DNA from: Ruegeria sp. Ofav3-42
Lineage (GTDB): Bacteria; Pseudomonadota; Alphaproteobacteria; Rhodobacterales; Rhodobacteraceae
Reading direction: 5' to 3'
Length of the DNA stretch: 64,000 nt
NCBI RefSeq assembly: GCF_022347725.1
Contig: NZ_JAKRGB010000006.1
Span: 124,001-188,000 of the forward strand
Positions within the stretch are counted from its first letter, which is position 1; every line of letters starts with the position of its first letter. Shown one piece after another: positions 28,113 to 37,949 of the stretch. The notes under the pieces are model-generated. The model had not been told where the DNA came from, did not search any database, and saw only the letters and a program-made list of their open reading frames with translations. The translations under genes and the position numbers were made by a program.

Positions 28113-30656
28113 TCAGAACCGCTCGAGCAAGCGTTTGAGGTACTCAAGCTCGATCTGGGGGCGATCCGATTCACCGGTACGACGGCGGATTTCATCCAGC
28201 AATTCGCGCGCCCGGCGATAGACGTCTTCGCCCTGCAGCAGGTTTTCATCTGTCGAGATTGACCCGTTCGCGCCCGGGCTGCGTCCCAGAGGGTCACGGT
28301 TGTTGGCTTGCATATCGCCTTCTTGTGACCCTTGGCCGGGCTGGTTTTGCTGGTTTTGCGCCAGCGCTTCGCCCAATGACCGCATACCTTCACGCAGCGC
28401 CTCCATCGCTTCAGATTGGCGGTCGATGGCTTCGGCCAGATCATCACTGCGCAAGGCCTCTTCGGCACCATCCATCGCGCGTCCCGCGCGGTCCAGCGCG
28501 TCGCGTGCGGCGTCACCTTCCGGGGTTCCGGCACCGGGCAGGCCTTGTTGCTGGCGGCTCAGCTCATCGCGCAGGGCCTGTTGGCGATCCGCCAGTGATC
28601 CCTGACCTTGCTGACCGCCACCGCCTTGTTCCGACCCCTGACCCTGATTGCCTTGACCTTCATGGCTCTGACCACGGCCCTGACCGCCCGAGCGACCTTC
28701 GTTGCCCTGGCTTTCGCCGGCCTGCGCACCGGGGTTGAACTGTTCCTGCAAGTCGCGGAACGCCTGATCGCTCAGGCCTTGCTGTTCGCGCAGAGTTTCG
28801 GCCAGCCCTTCCATCGCCTGTTGGCCCTCGGATTGCTGGCCCTGGCCCTGACCTTGCGTGATGCGCATGTTCTCCATCATCTGCTGGAACTCTTCCAGCG
28901 CCTGTTGCGCCTCGGCCATGCGACCCTGTTCCATCAGTTCCTGAATGCGGTCCATCATGCGTTGCAGATCATCCTGCGTCATCTGAATGGACTCGCCATT
29001 CTGACCTTGCTGGTTCTCGTCGAACTCGCCGTTCTCCTGTGCCAGACGCTGCAGTTGGCGCATATAGTCCTGCGTTGCCTCACGCAGTTCCTGCATCAGT
29101 TCGGCGATCTCTTCGTCACTTGCACCGTTCTTCATCGCTTCGCTCAGGCGTTCCTGCGCGCGGCGCATTCGTTCAAGCGCATCCGCAAGTGTACCGTCTT
29201 CGATCAGAACGCCAAGTTCCCACAAGGCTTCGGCGATTTCTGCCTGTTGTTCGGGCTTCAGGCCGTACGCGTTGAACGTCTCCAGCCTGCGCAGGATCAC
29301 GCGCAGGCGCAGATAGGCCGTATCGGACCGGAAAAAATCTTCCGGCAGATGCGAAACCGCGCGCAGGATCTGAGCAACCCGAGTAGCGTTTTCGCGCGTC
29401 CACAGAAGATCCCGGCGCTGTTCGATCACAGCCGCCGCCAGCGGATCAAAGAAGCGACGCGCGGGCAGAGCAGTTATATAGGGTTCGGATTGCCCTTCCT
29501 GATCCGCTGCATCGCGGGCCATCAGGGTGATTTTTACAGGCAGATGCGCCCAGGGGTGCTGCGAAAAGTCTTCGATCAGGTCCTCGGTAAAGTCCGCCCG
29601 GTCGCCAGTGATGGGCATCGGCAGTTCAACCTCAATCACCTCGCGCGGCTCAGGTGCGGTTGTCAGACCATAACGGCGGTCCACAGATGGCAGATCAAGC
29701 GCAATCAGTGCGGAACCGGACACAACGCCATAGTCGTCGCTGGCGGCAAAGGGCAGTTTCATTTGTCCACCGGCTTCAGACTCAGCCACACCGGCAACAG
29801 TAACCTTAGGCGGCATATCCGCTATCACGTTCAACGCCCAGTTACGGCCGGATGGACCATCGATCGTCAACTGCCCCGTCTGTTCGGCGACAAAGTCCTG
29901 TTCCGGCTGAGTCGCGCCATCAGTTCCCAGAGGCGTGATTGTTTCCGTCAGGCTGTGCGCGCCGACCTCTCCGTAGAACCGCAACGTAATGCGGCTGCCT
30001 TGCGGGACAGACAACGTCGGATCGGATTGATCGGCCAGATAAAGCGTCGGTAACCCGGTATAGCGAGGCGGTTCAACCCAGCCTTCCCAGCTGGGGCCCT
30101 GCCCGGCCACAGCGGCACCCGGGGTCATTTCAGCCACCGAACCGATCCGCCAGAACGAGCCGAACATGGCGGCGATCACCAACGCCATCAAAGCTGAATA
30201 GCGCAGTGCGTAAGGATCGCGGCTGGCCAGCCGCAGGTCAGGCTTGACCGGTTCGGCCATTGCGACACGCTGCGCCATTCGGTTCTGATGCGCATGCCAT
30301 AATGCCACCGAATCCGCGTCCATCGCACCGATGGCCTGTTCATCCATCAAGGCCTGAATGGGCCGCCCTGGAAGGGCCGCATCCAGCCGCATCAGCGCCT
30401 CGGCCCGGGTGGGGAAATGGAATCGCCTTGCGCCAACAAACAGCGTGGCGAACAGGCCCAGAAGCGACAATGCGCCGACACCCCAAACGAATTCGACCCG
30501 GACTTCATCCTGCAAGCCCAGCATCAAAGCCGCGAGAATTGCCATCAAAACCGAAAAAAACGGCCAAAACGCGCGTAAAACCTGCTCGGCCAGCATCCCT
30601 GCGTGCGTCAGCCACAGGGACAGTTTTGGGATCGGCAGGTTGTGTCTAGCGCTCAA
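28113..30656 (-). CDS. TIGR02302 family membrane protein (DUF4175)
   Basis: An 847-residue protein. Its N-terminus has two or three helices (AFWPFFSVLMAILAALMLGL and FVWGVGALSLLGLFATLF), a middle periplasmic beta-rich region, and a C-terminal half rich in Gln, Gly and Glu (for instance blocks like GQGQGQQSEGQQ and GQGRGQSHEG) between predicted coiled-coil stretches of the type ERMRRAQERLSEAMK. This is the TIGR02302/DUF4175 family, always near argH-lysA in this group, of unknown function. I use the TTG start at 30656: a perfect AGGAGG site sits 6 nt upstream. It is 36 bp after lysA and may be co-transcribed. Confidence 0.88.
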   Translation of the reverse strand: MSARHNLPIPKLSLWLTHAGMLAEQVLRAFWPFFSVLMAILAALMLGLQDEVRVEFVWGVGALSLLGLFATLFVGARRFHFPTRAEALMRLDAALPGRPIQALMDEQAIGAMDADSVALWHAHQNRMAQRVAMAEPVKPDLRLASRDPYALRYSALMALVIAAMFGSFWRIGSVAEMTPGAAVAGQGPSWEGWVEPPRYTGLPTLYLADQSDPTLSVPQGSRITLRFYGEVGAHSLTETITPLGTDGATQPEQDFVAEQTGQLTIDGPSGRNWALNVIADMPPKVTVAGVAESEAGGQMKLPFAASDDYGVVSGSALIALDLPSVDRRYGLTTAPEPREVIEVELPMPITGDRADFTEDLIEDFSQHPWAHLPVKITLMARDAADQEGQSEPYITALPARRFFDPLAAAVIEQRRDLLWTRENATRVAQILRAVSHLPEDFFRSDTAYLRLRVILRRLETFNAYGLKPEQQAEIAEALWELGVLIEDGTLADALERMRRAQERLSEAMKNGASDEEIAELMQELREATQDYMRQLQRLAQENGEFDENQQGQNGESIQMTQDDLQRMMDRIQELMEQGRMAEAQQALEEFQQMMENMRITQGQGQGQQSEGQQAMEGLAETLREQQGLSDQAFRDLQEQFNPGAQAGESQGNEGRSGGQGRGQSHEGQGNQGQGSEQGGGGQQGQGSLADRQQALRDELSRQQQGLPGAGTPEGDAARDALDRAGRAMDGAEEALRSDDLAEAIDRQSEAMEALREGMRSLGEALAQNQQNQPGQGSQEGDMQANNRDPLGRSPGANGSISTDENLLQGEDVYRRARELLDEIRRRTGESDRPQIELEYLKRLLERF

Positions 30657-30692
30657 GGCGGGCCTCCTGACCGGGCCCGCGCGCCTATCGCG

Positions 30693-31958
30693 TCAAAGCC
30701 ACGTGGGTATGGTATCGCGGTTTATGATTTCGTCAAAGCTTGGGCGTTCACGAATAACTGCAAATTGATCCCCGTGCACCAGAACCTCGGGGATCAGGGG
30801 GCGCGTATTATATTCGCTGGCCATCACCGCGCCATAAGCCCCGGCACTGCGGAAAGCGACCAGATCGCCCGGTTCCAGCGGCGGCATGTTGCGTTGTTTG
30901 GCAAAGGTATCGCCGGTTTCGCAGACCGGACCGACGATGTCGTAGGGCTGTTGTTCCACACCCGGCGCGGGCTCCTGAACGGCGACGATGTCGTGATGTG
31001 CCTCGTACATGGCGGGGCGGATCAGGTCGTTCATAGCGCCATCAAGGATCAAGAAGTCGCGACCTTCGCCCGATTTAACATAGATCACCTTGCTGACCAT
31101 CAGACCGGCATTCCCGGCGATCAGACGCCCCGGTTCGATCTCGATCTCGCAATCCAGATGGCCCAGTGTTTTCTTGATAAGCGCGCCGTACTCCACAGGC
31201 AGCGGCGGCGCATCATTCGAACGCGTGTAGGGAATTCCCAAACCACCGCCCAGATCGAGGCGACGAATGTTGTGCCCTTCCGAGCGCAGTTTTTCGGTCA
31301 GTTCCGCCACTTTGGTATAGGCCAGTTCGAACGGCTCCAACTCAGTCAATTGCGAGCCGATATGGACGTCGATACCGATCACCTCCAACCCCGGCAGGCT
31401 GGCCGCATGGGCATAGACCTCGGAGGCGCGGGCGATTGGGATGCCGAACTTGTTCTCGGACTTGCCTGTGGCGATCTTGGCATGGGTCTTGGCGTCCACA
31501 TCCGGGTTCACCCGAACGGTGATCGGCGCGACCAGCCCCAGTTCCAACGCGATAGCGTTGATCACTTCCATCTCGGGTTCAGATTCCACGTTGAACTGGC
31601 GAATGCCACCGCTCAGCGCGGTTCGGATCTCATCCGCGGTTTTACCGACGCCCGAGAACACGATCTTGTCGCCCGGCACGCCTGCCGCTTTGGCGCGCAG
31701 GTATTCCCCGCCCGAGACCACGTCCATTCCCGCACCTGCCTGCGCCAGCGTCTTCAGGATCGCCTGATTGCTGGCCGCTTTCATCGCATAGCAGACAAGG
31801 TGGTCGGTCCCTTCCAGCGCGTCATCAAACAGCTGGAAGTGCCGCAACAGCGTGGCGGTGGAATAGACATAAAACGGGGTTCCGACCGCGGCTGCGATTT
31901 CGGAGATCGGGACATCCTCGGCGTAAAGCGCGCCGTCGCGGTAGAGAAAGTGATCCAT
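30693..31958 (-). CDS. lysA: Diaminopimelate decarboxylase
   Basis: The PLP enzyme that makes lysine from meso-diaminopimelate in the last step of the pathway. The 421-residue protein has the PLP lysine in HLVCYAMKAASNQAIL, the glycine-rich phosphate segment LGGGLGIPY, EPGRLIAGNAG, and the active-site CETGDTF with the later YGAVMASEYNTR. It follows the small lipoprotein genes downstream of argH on the same strand and precedes the TIGR02302 gene. Confidence 0.97.
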   Translation of the reverse strand: MDHFLYRDGALYAEDVPISEIAAAVGTPFYVYSTATLLRHFQLFDDALEGTDHLVCYAMKAASNQAILKTLAQAGAGMDVVSGGEYLRAKAAGVPGDKIVFSGVGKTADEIRTALSGGIRQFNVESEPEMEVINAIALELGLVAPITVRVNPDVDAKTHAKIATGKSENKFGIPIARASEVYAHAASLPGLEVIGIDVHIGSQLTELEPFELAYTKVAELTEKLRSEGHNIRRLDLGGGLGIPYTRSNDAPPLPVEYGALIKKTLGHLDCEIEIEPGRLIAGNAGLMVSKVIYVKSGEGRDFLILDGAMNDLIRPAMYEAHHDIVAVQEPAPGVEQQPYDIVGPVCETGDTFAKQRNMPPLEPGDLVAFRSAGAYGAVMASEYNTRPLIPEVLVHGDQFAVIRERPSFDEIINRDTIPTWL

Positions 31959-32022
31959 ACCTGCGCGCTTAGACCAAAACGACCTCGCGGATCAATGGAT
32001 TCTGCGCAGGTCGCGTGTTGTA

Positions 32023-32172
32023 TCAGTTGGACGTCGAGACGCCAACGCGGCCATAGCCCGATACTTTGATACCGGATCCGCTTGAGGTGTCCGCAGGTTC
32101 AGGGCGGGGTTTGTACGATGGATCGCAGGCCGCCAGAACAGCGAGTGAGAGGATCAGGCCGATAATTTTCAT
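32023..32172 (-). CDS. 49-residue lipoprotein between the argH and lysA genes
   Basis: A short gene outside usual length cut-offs. The protein MKIIGLILSLAVLAACDPSY is a lipoprotein signal with lipobox LAAC, so the mature chain is anchored by Cys 16. The rest is hydrophilic, PRPEPADTSSGSG, followed by a small glycine/valine patch (KVSGYGRVGVS). The gap to lysA is 64 bp and to the next lipoprotein 84 bp. Nothing in it suggests a catalytic function. Confidence 0.65.
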   Translation of the reverse strand: MKIIGLILSLAVLAACDPSYKPRPEPADTSSGSGIKVSGYGRVGVSTSN

Positions 32173-32256
32173 TGTTTGGTCTTCTTTTCAGAGCTTTGGC
32201 GCAAGGCCATTCATGCCCGGTAGATGGGCATGCCGCAGGCAAAATGCAAATCTTCG

Positions 32257-32438
32257 TTACAGCCCCAGGAAAACGCCAAACCCGCCGCGACGCAGTCCCA
32301 CGCCGACACCACCATAGGTACCGCTGCTGCCGACGCCGATATTAGCGCTCATCGAGGGCTGAATGGGTTCGCCATCCGCACCGCACCCGGCCAGGGCAAT
32401 CCCGGCCGAGATCAGAAGGACCACACGTAGTATCTGCA

Positions 32439-32439
<1 letters not shown>
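32257..32439 (-). CDS. 60-residue glycine-rich lipoprotein
   Basis: MQILRVVLLISAGIALAGC is a lipoprotein signal with lipobox LAGC. The mature part is a glycine-rich, aromatic-poor chain (SANIGVGSSGTYGGVGVGLR). The ATG overlaps the argH stop by one base (TGATG), so it is coupled to argH. Alternative upstream starts exist in frame to 32457 but they fall inside argH. Its repeated GVG pattern may form a membrane-associated strand pair. Confidence 0.7.
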
Positions 32440-33827
<1,388 letters not shown>

Positions 33828-33848
33828 GTTGGAAAACCCGGAGTTGAT

Positions 33849-34415
33849 ATGCGCCTATTTCGTCTGATCCCCCTTTATATGGCCCTTGCGCTGGGTGCAA
33901 ACGCGGCTTTGGCCACAGATGCCGAAACTCTGGCCCCTCTGCGCGATGGAACGCTGAAGCGGCTGATCCTGCACAAAGAGCCCAAACCCGTCGAAGCGGT
34001 AGAGTTCCAGCTTGAAGATGACGGAGGCGTCGCGACGCTGGAGGATTATAAGGGCAAGTATGTCCTGTTGAACTTCTGGGCCACATGGTGCGCACCTTGC
34101 CGCAAGGAAATGCCGCAGATTGCGGAGCTGCAGGAGGAATTCGGCGGCGAAAAATTCGAGGTCCTGACACTGGCAACCGGGCGCAATTCGCCGGCCGGTA
34201 TCAAGAAATTCTTCGAGGAAAACGGCATCAACAACCTGCCGCGTCATCAGGACCCTAAATCAGCCGTCGCACGGGAAATGGGTGTTATCGCCTTGCCGAT
34301 CACCGTCATTCTTGACCCCGACGGCAACGAAATCGCCCGCCTGATCGGCGACGCCGAGTGGAATTCGGACAGTGCCAAGGCGATCGTGTCGACCCTGGTG
34401 GGCGCTGAAAGCTAA
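33849..34415 (+). CDS. TlpA-like thiol:disulfide oxidoreductase
   Basis: A 188-residue exported thioredoxin-fold protein. It starts [20 protein letters not shown], a signal peptide or uncleaved anchor; the fold contains [19 protein letters not shown] with the CxxC active site, and the cis-proline strand [12 protein letters not shown]. Members reduce or oxidise cysteines in periplasmic cytochrome assembly. A GGAG site precedes ATG 33849. It diverges from argH, and its 3' end runs into the hairpin before the next gene. Confidence 0.92.
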   Translation: MRLFRLIPLYMALALGANAALATDAETLAPLRDGTLKRLILHKEPKPVEAVEFQLEDDGGVATLEDYKGKYVLLNFWATWCAPCRKEMPQIAELQEEFGGEKFEVLTLATGRNSPAGIKKFFEENGINNLPRHQDPKSAVAREMGVIALPITVILDPDGNEIARLIGDAEWNSDSAKAIVSTLVGAES

Positions 34416-34444
34416 CCGACCAGAGAAACGGGGCGAATCATGGT

Positions 34445-34472
34445 ATCCTCCTGGGGTTTTAACCAGGAGGAT
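34445..34472 (+). promoter_or_regulatory. Hairpin whose 3' arm contains the ribosome binding site of the next gene
   Basis: ATCCTCCTGG (34445-34454) pairs with CCAGGAGGAT (34463-34472), 10 bp with an 8-nt loop. The Shine-Dalgarno AGGAGG (34465-34470), 6 nt before ATG 34477, is entirely inside the 3' arm, so the folded RNA cannot be read by ribosomes. Five T bases follow the pairing region (34472-34476), so it can also act as a terminator of the TlpA-like gene. It could thus be a switch between termination, translation and, if temperature-labile, a thermometer. Confidence 0.6.
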
Positions 34473-34476
34473 TTTT

Positions 34477-34839
34477 ATGAGACGCGTTTGCGCTGTGGCC
34501 GTGCTGGCCAGCCTTTCTTTGATAACCGCCGGTTCCGCCGCGGCTAAAGATCTTCGAAAAGAAAACCAGTTTCTCGAGGCTGTCGTCGGTAAAAAGCTGG
34601 TCAGTGGGGACACGTGGCTGGTCATTACCCCTGACGGGAAAATTGACGGCGTTGGCCGCAACAATGCGAAGCTCACTGGGGCATGGGTCTGGAACAAGAG
34701 GTTCTTTTGTCGAAACGTTGTGGTCGGTCAAAGGGCGTTTCCACAAGACTGCCTGACAGTATCGATCGACGGCGATCAGGTGCAGTTCACAAGGAACAAG
34801 GGCAAAGGTGACGCCGTTGTCTATACCGTCTCCAACTAA
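34477..34839 (+). CDS. Small exported protein of unknown function
   Basis: A 120-residue protein, MRRVCAVAVLASLSLITAGS, with a signal peptide cleaved after SAAA. The mature part has a repeated strand pattern (VSGDTWLVITPDGKIDGVG; LTGAWVWNKRFFCRNVVV) and two cysteines. It resembles small Roseobacter periplasmic proteins with no known function. Its ribosome site lies in the hairpin at 34445-34472, so output depends on opening of that structure. Confidence 0.75.
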   Translation: MRRVCAVAVLASLSLITAGSAAAKDLRKENQFLEAVVGKKLVSGDTWLVITPDGKIDGVGRNNAKLTGAWVWNKRFFCRNVVVGQRAFPQDCLTVSIDGDQVQFTRNKGKGDAVVYTVSN

Positions 34840-34874
34840 GGCAGCGGCACAGCTTCTTATTTTGTGATACTCTG

Positions 34875-34905
34875 AAACCGGCCCTAACGGGCCGGTTTTC
34901 CTTTG
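34875..34905 (+). terminator. Rho-independent terminator
   Basis: AAACCGGCCC (34875-34884) pairs with GGGCCGGTTT (34889-34898) around TAAC, followed by a T-rich run. It ends the transcript of the gene at 34477-34839. Confidence 0.85.
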
Positions 34906-34929
34906 CGACTTGAAGGAAGGGAGAGTGCG

Positions 34930-35259
34930 ATGAAACCGGTAGTTCTGTTGATTGGGAAACTGCCCAATGTAATCGGAGATGTCGCGCGTCAACTGGATCA
35001 CCTGCCGATTCAGTGGCTTGGCGCGCATGATCAGGAAGAAGTCAGACGACAATTGGACGAAGAACCACGCATATCCTGCGCAATCATGGGCGCCGGACTT
35101 GACGACAAGGTTCGCGGAGAGATGGTGGGTATTATTGCGGCACGCAGGCCAGATATCTGCATCCACCTCAAGGATCGCGCCTCGGGCCCGGATGGGTTGG
35201 TGCCTTTTGTCCAGCGCGTTGTTCAGTATGAGATTCTGGACAGTCTCGAACATAGCTGA
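34930..35259 (+). CDS. Small conserved protein, receiver-like
   Basis: A 109-residue soluble protein. MKPVVLLIGKLPNVIGDVARQL and the later CAIMGAGLDDKVRGEMVGI and RRPDICIHLKD look like a Rossmann-type alpha/beta fold of a response-regulator receiver lacking the phosphoryl Asp pair in the usual positions. Function not known. A strong purine-rich site GAAGGAAGG precedes ATG 34930. It lies downstream of a terminator on the plus strand and 60 bp before a second small gene. Confidence 0.55.
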   Translation: MKPVVLLIGKLPNVIGDVARQLDHLPIQWLGAHDQEEVRRQLDEEPRISCAIMGAGLDDKVRGEMVGIIAARRPDICIHLKDRASGPDGLVPFVQRVVQYEILDSLEHS

Positions 35260-35319
35260 CGCCACGCCACCTTTGACAGTTTGCCTGCTGCTTTGCACTC
35301 TGCCGGGCGGGAGGACGGA

Positions 35320-35706
35320 ATGCCGCTTGAAATTCTATTGGTTCTGGTGGTCGGAGGCATCGCCGGGATAACGGCGATGTTGCATCTGACGGGCAAGTCG
35401 CGCTTACGCATGCTGACACCCGAAAGCGCGCGGTCGGAATGGCTGCGCCATGCGCCCGACGACGCAGTCATCGACGTCACAGTTTCGCATGACGGTCACG
35501 CGGCTTTGATCCGGACCGATGCCGGAAACGGGCTGTTGTGGTCTTTCGGTGCAGACACTGTCGCCCGGCACCTGCTGGATTTTGACTTACTGGAGCATCC
35601 GCAAGGTTTTGAGGTTCAGTTCCACGAATTCGGAGCCCCCAAAGCCATTATCCACCTCGACGAACTCGAACGCCGCCATTGGCAGCACCTGATGGAGCCC
35701 GCATGA
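35320..35706 (+). CDS. Small single-helix membrane protein of unknown function
   Basis: A 128-residue protein. It starts MPLEILLVLVVGGIAGITAM, one transmembrane helix, and continues as a soluble domain (DAVIDVTVSHDGHAALIRTD, LLWSFGADTVARHLLD). Its end overlaps the sterol-desaturase-family gene by 4 bp (ATGA), so the two are translated together. A GGGAGG site precedes it. The soluble part looks like a small beta-rich fold seen only in Rhodobacterales hypothetical proteins. Confidence 0.65.
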   Translation: MPLEILLVLVVGGIAGITAMLHLTGKSRLRMLTPESARSEWLRHAPDDAVIDVTVSHDGHAALIRTDAGNGLLWSFGADTVARHLLDFDLLEHPQGFEVQFHEFGAPKAIIHLDELERRHWQHLMEPA

Positions 35707-36674
35707 CCGACCAAGTGACTTTCCCGGACGCCGTGCAATGGGCCGTCCCCTTCTTCATTGCCGGCATTCTGGCCGAATTTCTGTGGATCGCCGTCAAAGG
35801 CAAAGGCGGCCGGTATGAGACGCGGGACGCGGTAACATCACTGATCATGGGGGCAGGCAACATCGCCTCTGGCTTTTTGCTGGGCTTCATTGCCTACGCG
35901 TTCTTCATGTGGCTATGGCAGATCACCCCCTTGAACCTGGGTACGTCGATCCCCGTCATCATCCTGTGCTTTGTGCTGGATGATCTGCGCTATTACTGGG
36001 TGCACCGCTTTGGCCACCGGATCCGCTGGGTCTGGGCCAGCCATGTGAACCACCACAGCTCTCAGCATTACAACCTGACAACGGCGCTGCGGCAGACCTG
36101 GACCTATACGTTCACTTTCATGATGGTTGTCCGCGCGCCGTTGATCCTGCTGGGGTTTCACCCTGCCATGGTGCTGTTCTGTGGCGGCCTGAACCTGATC
36201 TACCAGTTCTGGATCCACACCGAGGCCATTGGCAAAATGCCCCGCTGGTTCGAGGCCGTGATGAACACGCCCAGCCACCACCGCGCCCATCACGGTCGCA
36301 ATGCGCGGTATCTCGATTGCAACTATGCTGGTGTCTTTATCATCTGGGACAAAATGTTCGGCACTTTTGTACCCGAACAAGAGGATGACCGCGTCGACTA
36401 TGGTCTGGTTCACAACATCGGCACGTTCAACCCGCTGCGCGTGGCCTTCCACGAATGGGTCGGTATCTGGCGCGACGCAACTCAGCCGGGTCTGACACTG
36501 CGTCAGCGGCTGGCTTATTGTTTTGCGCCTCCGGGCTACAGCCACAACGGCAGCCGGGACAATTCCGAGCAGATCAAAGCCAAGCATTTGGCGCGCTACC
36601 CCGAAGATCGCGGAACGCCCGGATTCGAACAATTTGAGGCCAAACAGCCCAATACACAGGCAAAACAGGCCTGA
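35703..36674 (+). CDS. Sterol desaturase / fatty acid hydroxylase family protein
   Basis: A 323-residue di-iron membrane oxygenase. Histidine clusters typical of the family are present: HRFGHRIRWVWASHVNHHS (HxxxH and HxxHH type) and NTPSHHRAHHGRN, with a third at the C-terminal end of the fold. Four hydrophobic segments separate them. Substrate may be a fatty acyl lipid, hopanoid or carotenoid ring; nothing nearby decides. The MTDQ start overlaps the previous stop by 4 bp, so the small gene at 35320 is its operon partner. Confidence 0.88.
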   Translation: MTDQVTFPDAVQWAVPFFIAGILAEFLWIAVKGKGGRYETRDAVTSLIMGAGNIASGFLLGFIAYAFFMWLWQITPLNLGTSIPVIILCFVLDDLRYYWVHRFGHRIRWVWASHVNHHSSQHYNLTTALRQTWTYTFTFMMVVRAPLILLGFHPAMVLFCGGLNLIYQFWIHTEAIGKMPRWFEAVMNTPSHHRAHHGRNARYLDCNYAGVFIIWDKMFGTFVPEQEDDRVDYGLVHNIGTFNPLRVAFHEWVGIWRDATQPGLTLRQRLAYCFAPPGYSHNGSRDNSEQIKAKHLARYPEDRGTPGFEQFEAKQPNTQAKQA

Positions 36675-36766
36675 TCCCGCCGAACCGACCGACCCGATTC
36701 TTGAAATCCGGCCCTCACGCCCCATATCCACCCGATGTGCAAAGTGTTGAGTGACCGGAGGCCCAG

Positions 36767-36955
36767 ATGACCAGATTGACAACCCTGTCCACCGTAATGG
36801 GTCTGACTGGTATGGTGCTGGCCATGTTGACCGCTCTGGCCAGTGGCGCGGTTGCAATTGTCGCACTGGGCTTCGGCATGATGCTTTTGGGCTTCATGGG
36901 CGCGGTTGTCGGCGGCTTTGCCGCACTTGGGCGCATCTGGGAAACATCCCGCTAG
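36767..36955 (+). CDS. Small membrane protein of unknown function
   Basis: A 62-residue protein, MTRLTTLSTVMGLTGMVLAM, with two hydrophobic glycine/alanine-rich helices separated by a short turn (GAVAIVALGFGMMLLGFMGAVV). It has a GGAGG site before the start. No family is recognised. It stands alone 92 bp after the sterol-desaturase gene and 102 bp before the EAL gene. Confidence 0.55.
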   Translation: MTRLTTLSTVMGLTGMVLAMLTALASGAVAIVALGFGMMLLGFMGAVVGGFAALGRIWETSR

Positions 36956-37057
36956 TCCAAATCATCCATCTTCAAATAGGTTTGTCTTAACCGCAGATTC
37001 ATACCTTTCCCCTGAAATCGTCACCGAACCGGCGACACAAAGGGAAACGGGTTGCAC

Positions 37058-37891
37058 ATGCGGAAAAAGGACCTGGCAGATTTGCCTGAAGGTGGGGACA
37101 GCCCGCTGAACGCGGCCGTCAAATCCCGCGACGCATCCACAGTCGATATGGCGACCGAAGCCGTAAAGCACAAACAGTGCAAACTGGCCTTCCAACCGGT
37201 CATGCAGGCCAACGCTCCACAGGACGTCGCCTTCTATGAGGGCTTCATCCGCGTTCTCGACGAAACCGGTCGGGTCATCCCTGCGCGCGAGTTCATGCCA
37301 CAGCTGGAAAACACGCCTATCGGTCGCGAGCTGGACTGCGTCGCGCTTGAAATGGGTCTGCGCACACTCATCAAAAACCCGGACATTCGTCTGTCGATCA
37401 ACATGTCTGCCCGCTCGATCGGCTATGCCCGCTGGTCGCGGGTTCTGGAACGGTTTCTGAAAAAGGACGCCGGGATTGGCGAAAGGCTGATTTTGGAAAT
37501 CTCGGAAAGCTCGGCCATGACAGTGCCGGAACTGGTCATCGACTTTATGGACCGGCTGCAGCCGCGCGGTATCGCCTTCGCCCTGGATGACTTTGGCGCA
37601 AGCAATTTCAGTTTTCGCCATTTCCGAGAGTTTTTCTTTGATGCCGCCAAGATCGACGGCCAGTTCATCCACGGCATCCACGATAACACGGACAATCAGG
37701 CGCTTGTACGGGCCTTGATTGCTGTGGCCCGGGAATTCGAGATCCTGATCACCGCCGAATCAGTCGAAACGCAAAAGGATGCCGAATTCCTTATCGCTAA
37801 CGGTGTCGACTGTTTGCAGGGGTTTCTGTTCGGCGCCCCAACCGTTTACGCCCCCTGGAAGGCGGAAAACCGCAAGCTTACAGCCAGTTAG
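37058..37891 (+). CDS. EAL domain protein (c-di-GMP phosphodiesterase-type)
   Basis: A 277-residue cytoplasmic protein made of one EAL domain without GGDEF or membrane segments. The usual E-A-L becomes E-G-F in VAFYEGFIRV. Other key positions are present: NMSARSIG, LEISESS, ALDDFGASNFSF, AKIDGQFI and TAESVET, containing the residues known to bind metals and c-di-GMP in active enzymes. The altered motif leaves activity in doubt. An N-terminal segment of about 45 residues is polar. The ATG at 37058 is used rather than the TTG 37052. It may be regulated from the 5' side, where no clear operator is seen. Confidence 0.85.
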   Translation: MRKKDLADLPEGGDSPLNAAVKSRDASTVDMATEAVKHKQCKLAFQPVMQANAPQDVAFYEGFIRVLDETGRVIPAREFMPQLENTPIGRELDCVALEMGLRTLIKNPDIRLSINMSARSIGYARWSRVLERFLKKDAGIGERLILEISESSAMTVPELVIDFMDRLQPRGIAFALDDFGASNFSFRHFREFFFDAAKIDGQFIHGIHDNTDNQALVRALIAVAREFEILITAESVETQKDAEFLIANGVDCLQGFLFGAPTVYAPWKAENRKLTAS

Positions 37892-37937
37892 AGTGAATTG
37901 GCCGATCCACAACCTGCCTGAGACAAGCTAACCGTTG

Positions 37938-37949
37938 CTGCAACTGCAG
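37938..37949 (+). promoter_or_regulatory. PhaR-type operator upstream of phaA
   Basis: CTGC-AACT-GCAG is an inverted repeat of the form CTGC-N3/4-GCAG. PhaR of Rhodobacter sphaeroides and Paracoccus binds this pattern in polyhydroxyalkanoate gene promoters (established knowledge from memory). It lies 126 bp upstream of the phaA start, in a gap that also holds a CACAGAG/CTCTGTG hairpin at 38004-38021. Confidence 0.6.

Noticed and set aside
28560..28880. Apparent tandem DNA repeats in the TIGR02302 gene
   Set aside because: The repetitive look comes from Gln/Gly codons (CAG/GGC) in a low-complexity protein tract, not a mobile or satellite repeat.
28608..30053. Plus-strand frame of 481 codons opposite the TIGR02302 gene
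   Set aside because: Shadow of the GC- and Gln-rich coding strand; low-complexity leucine-rich translation with no recognisable domain.
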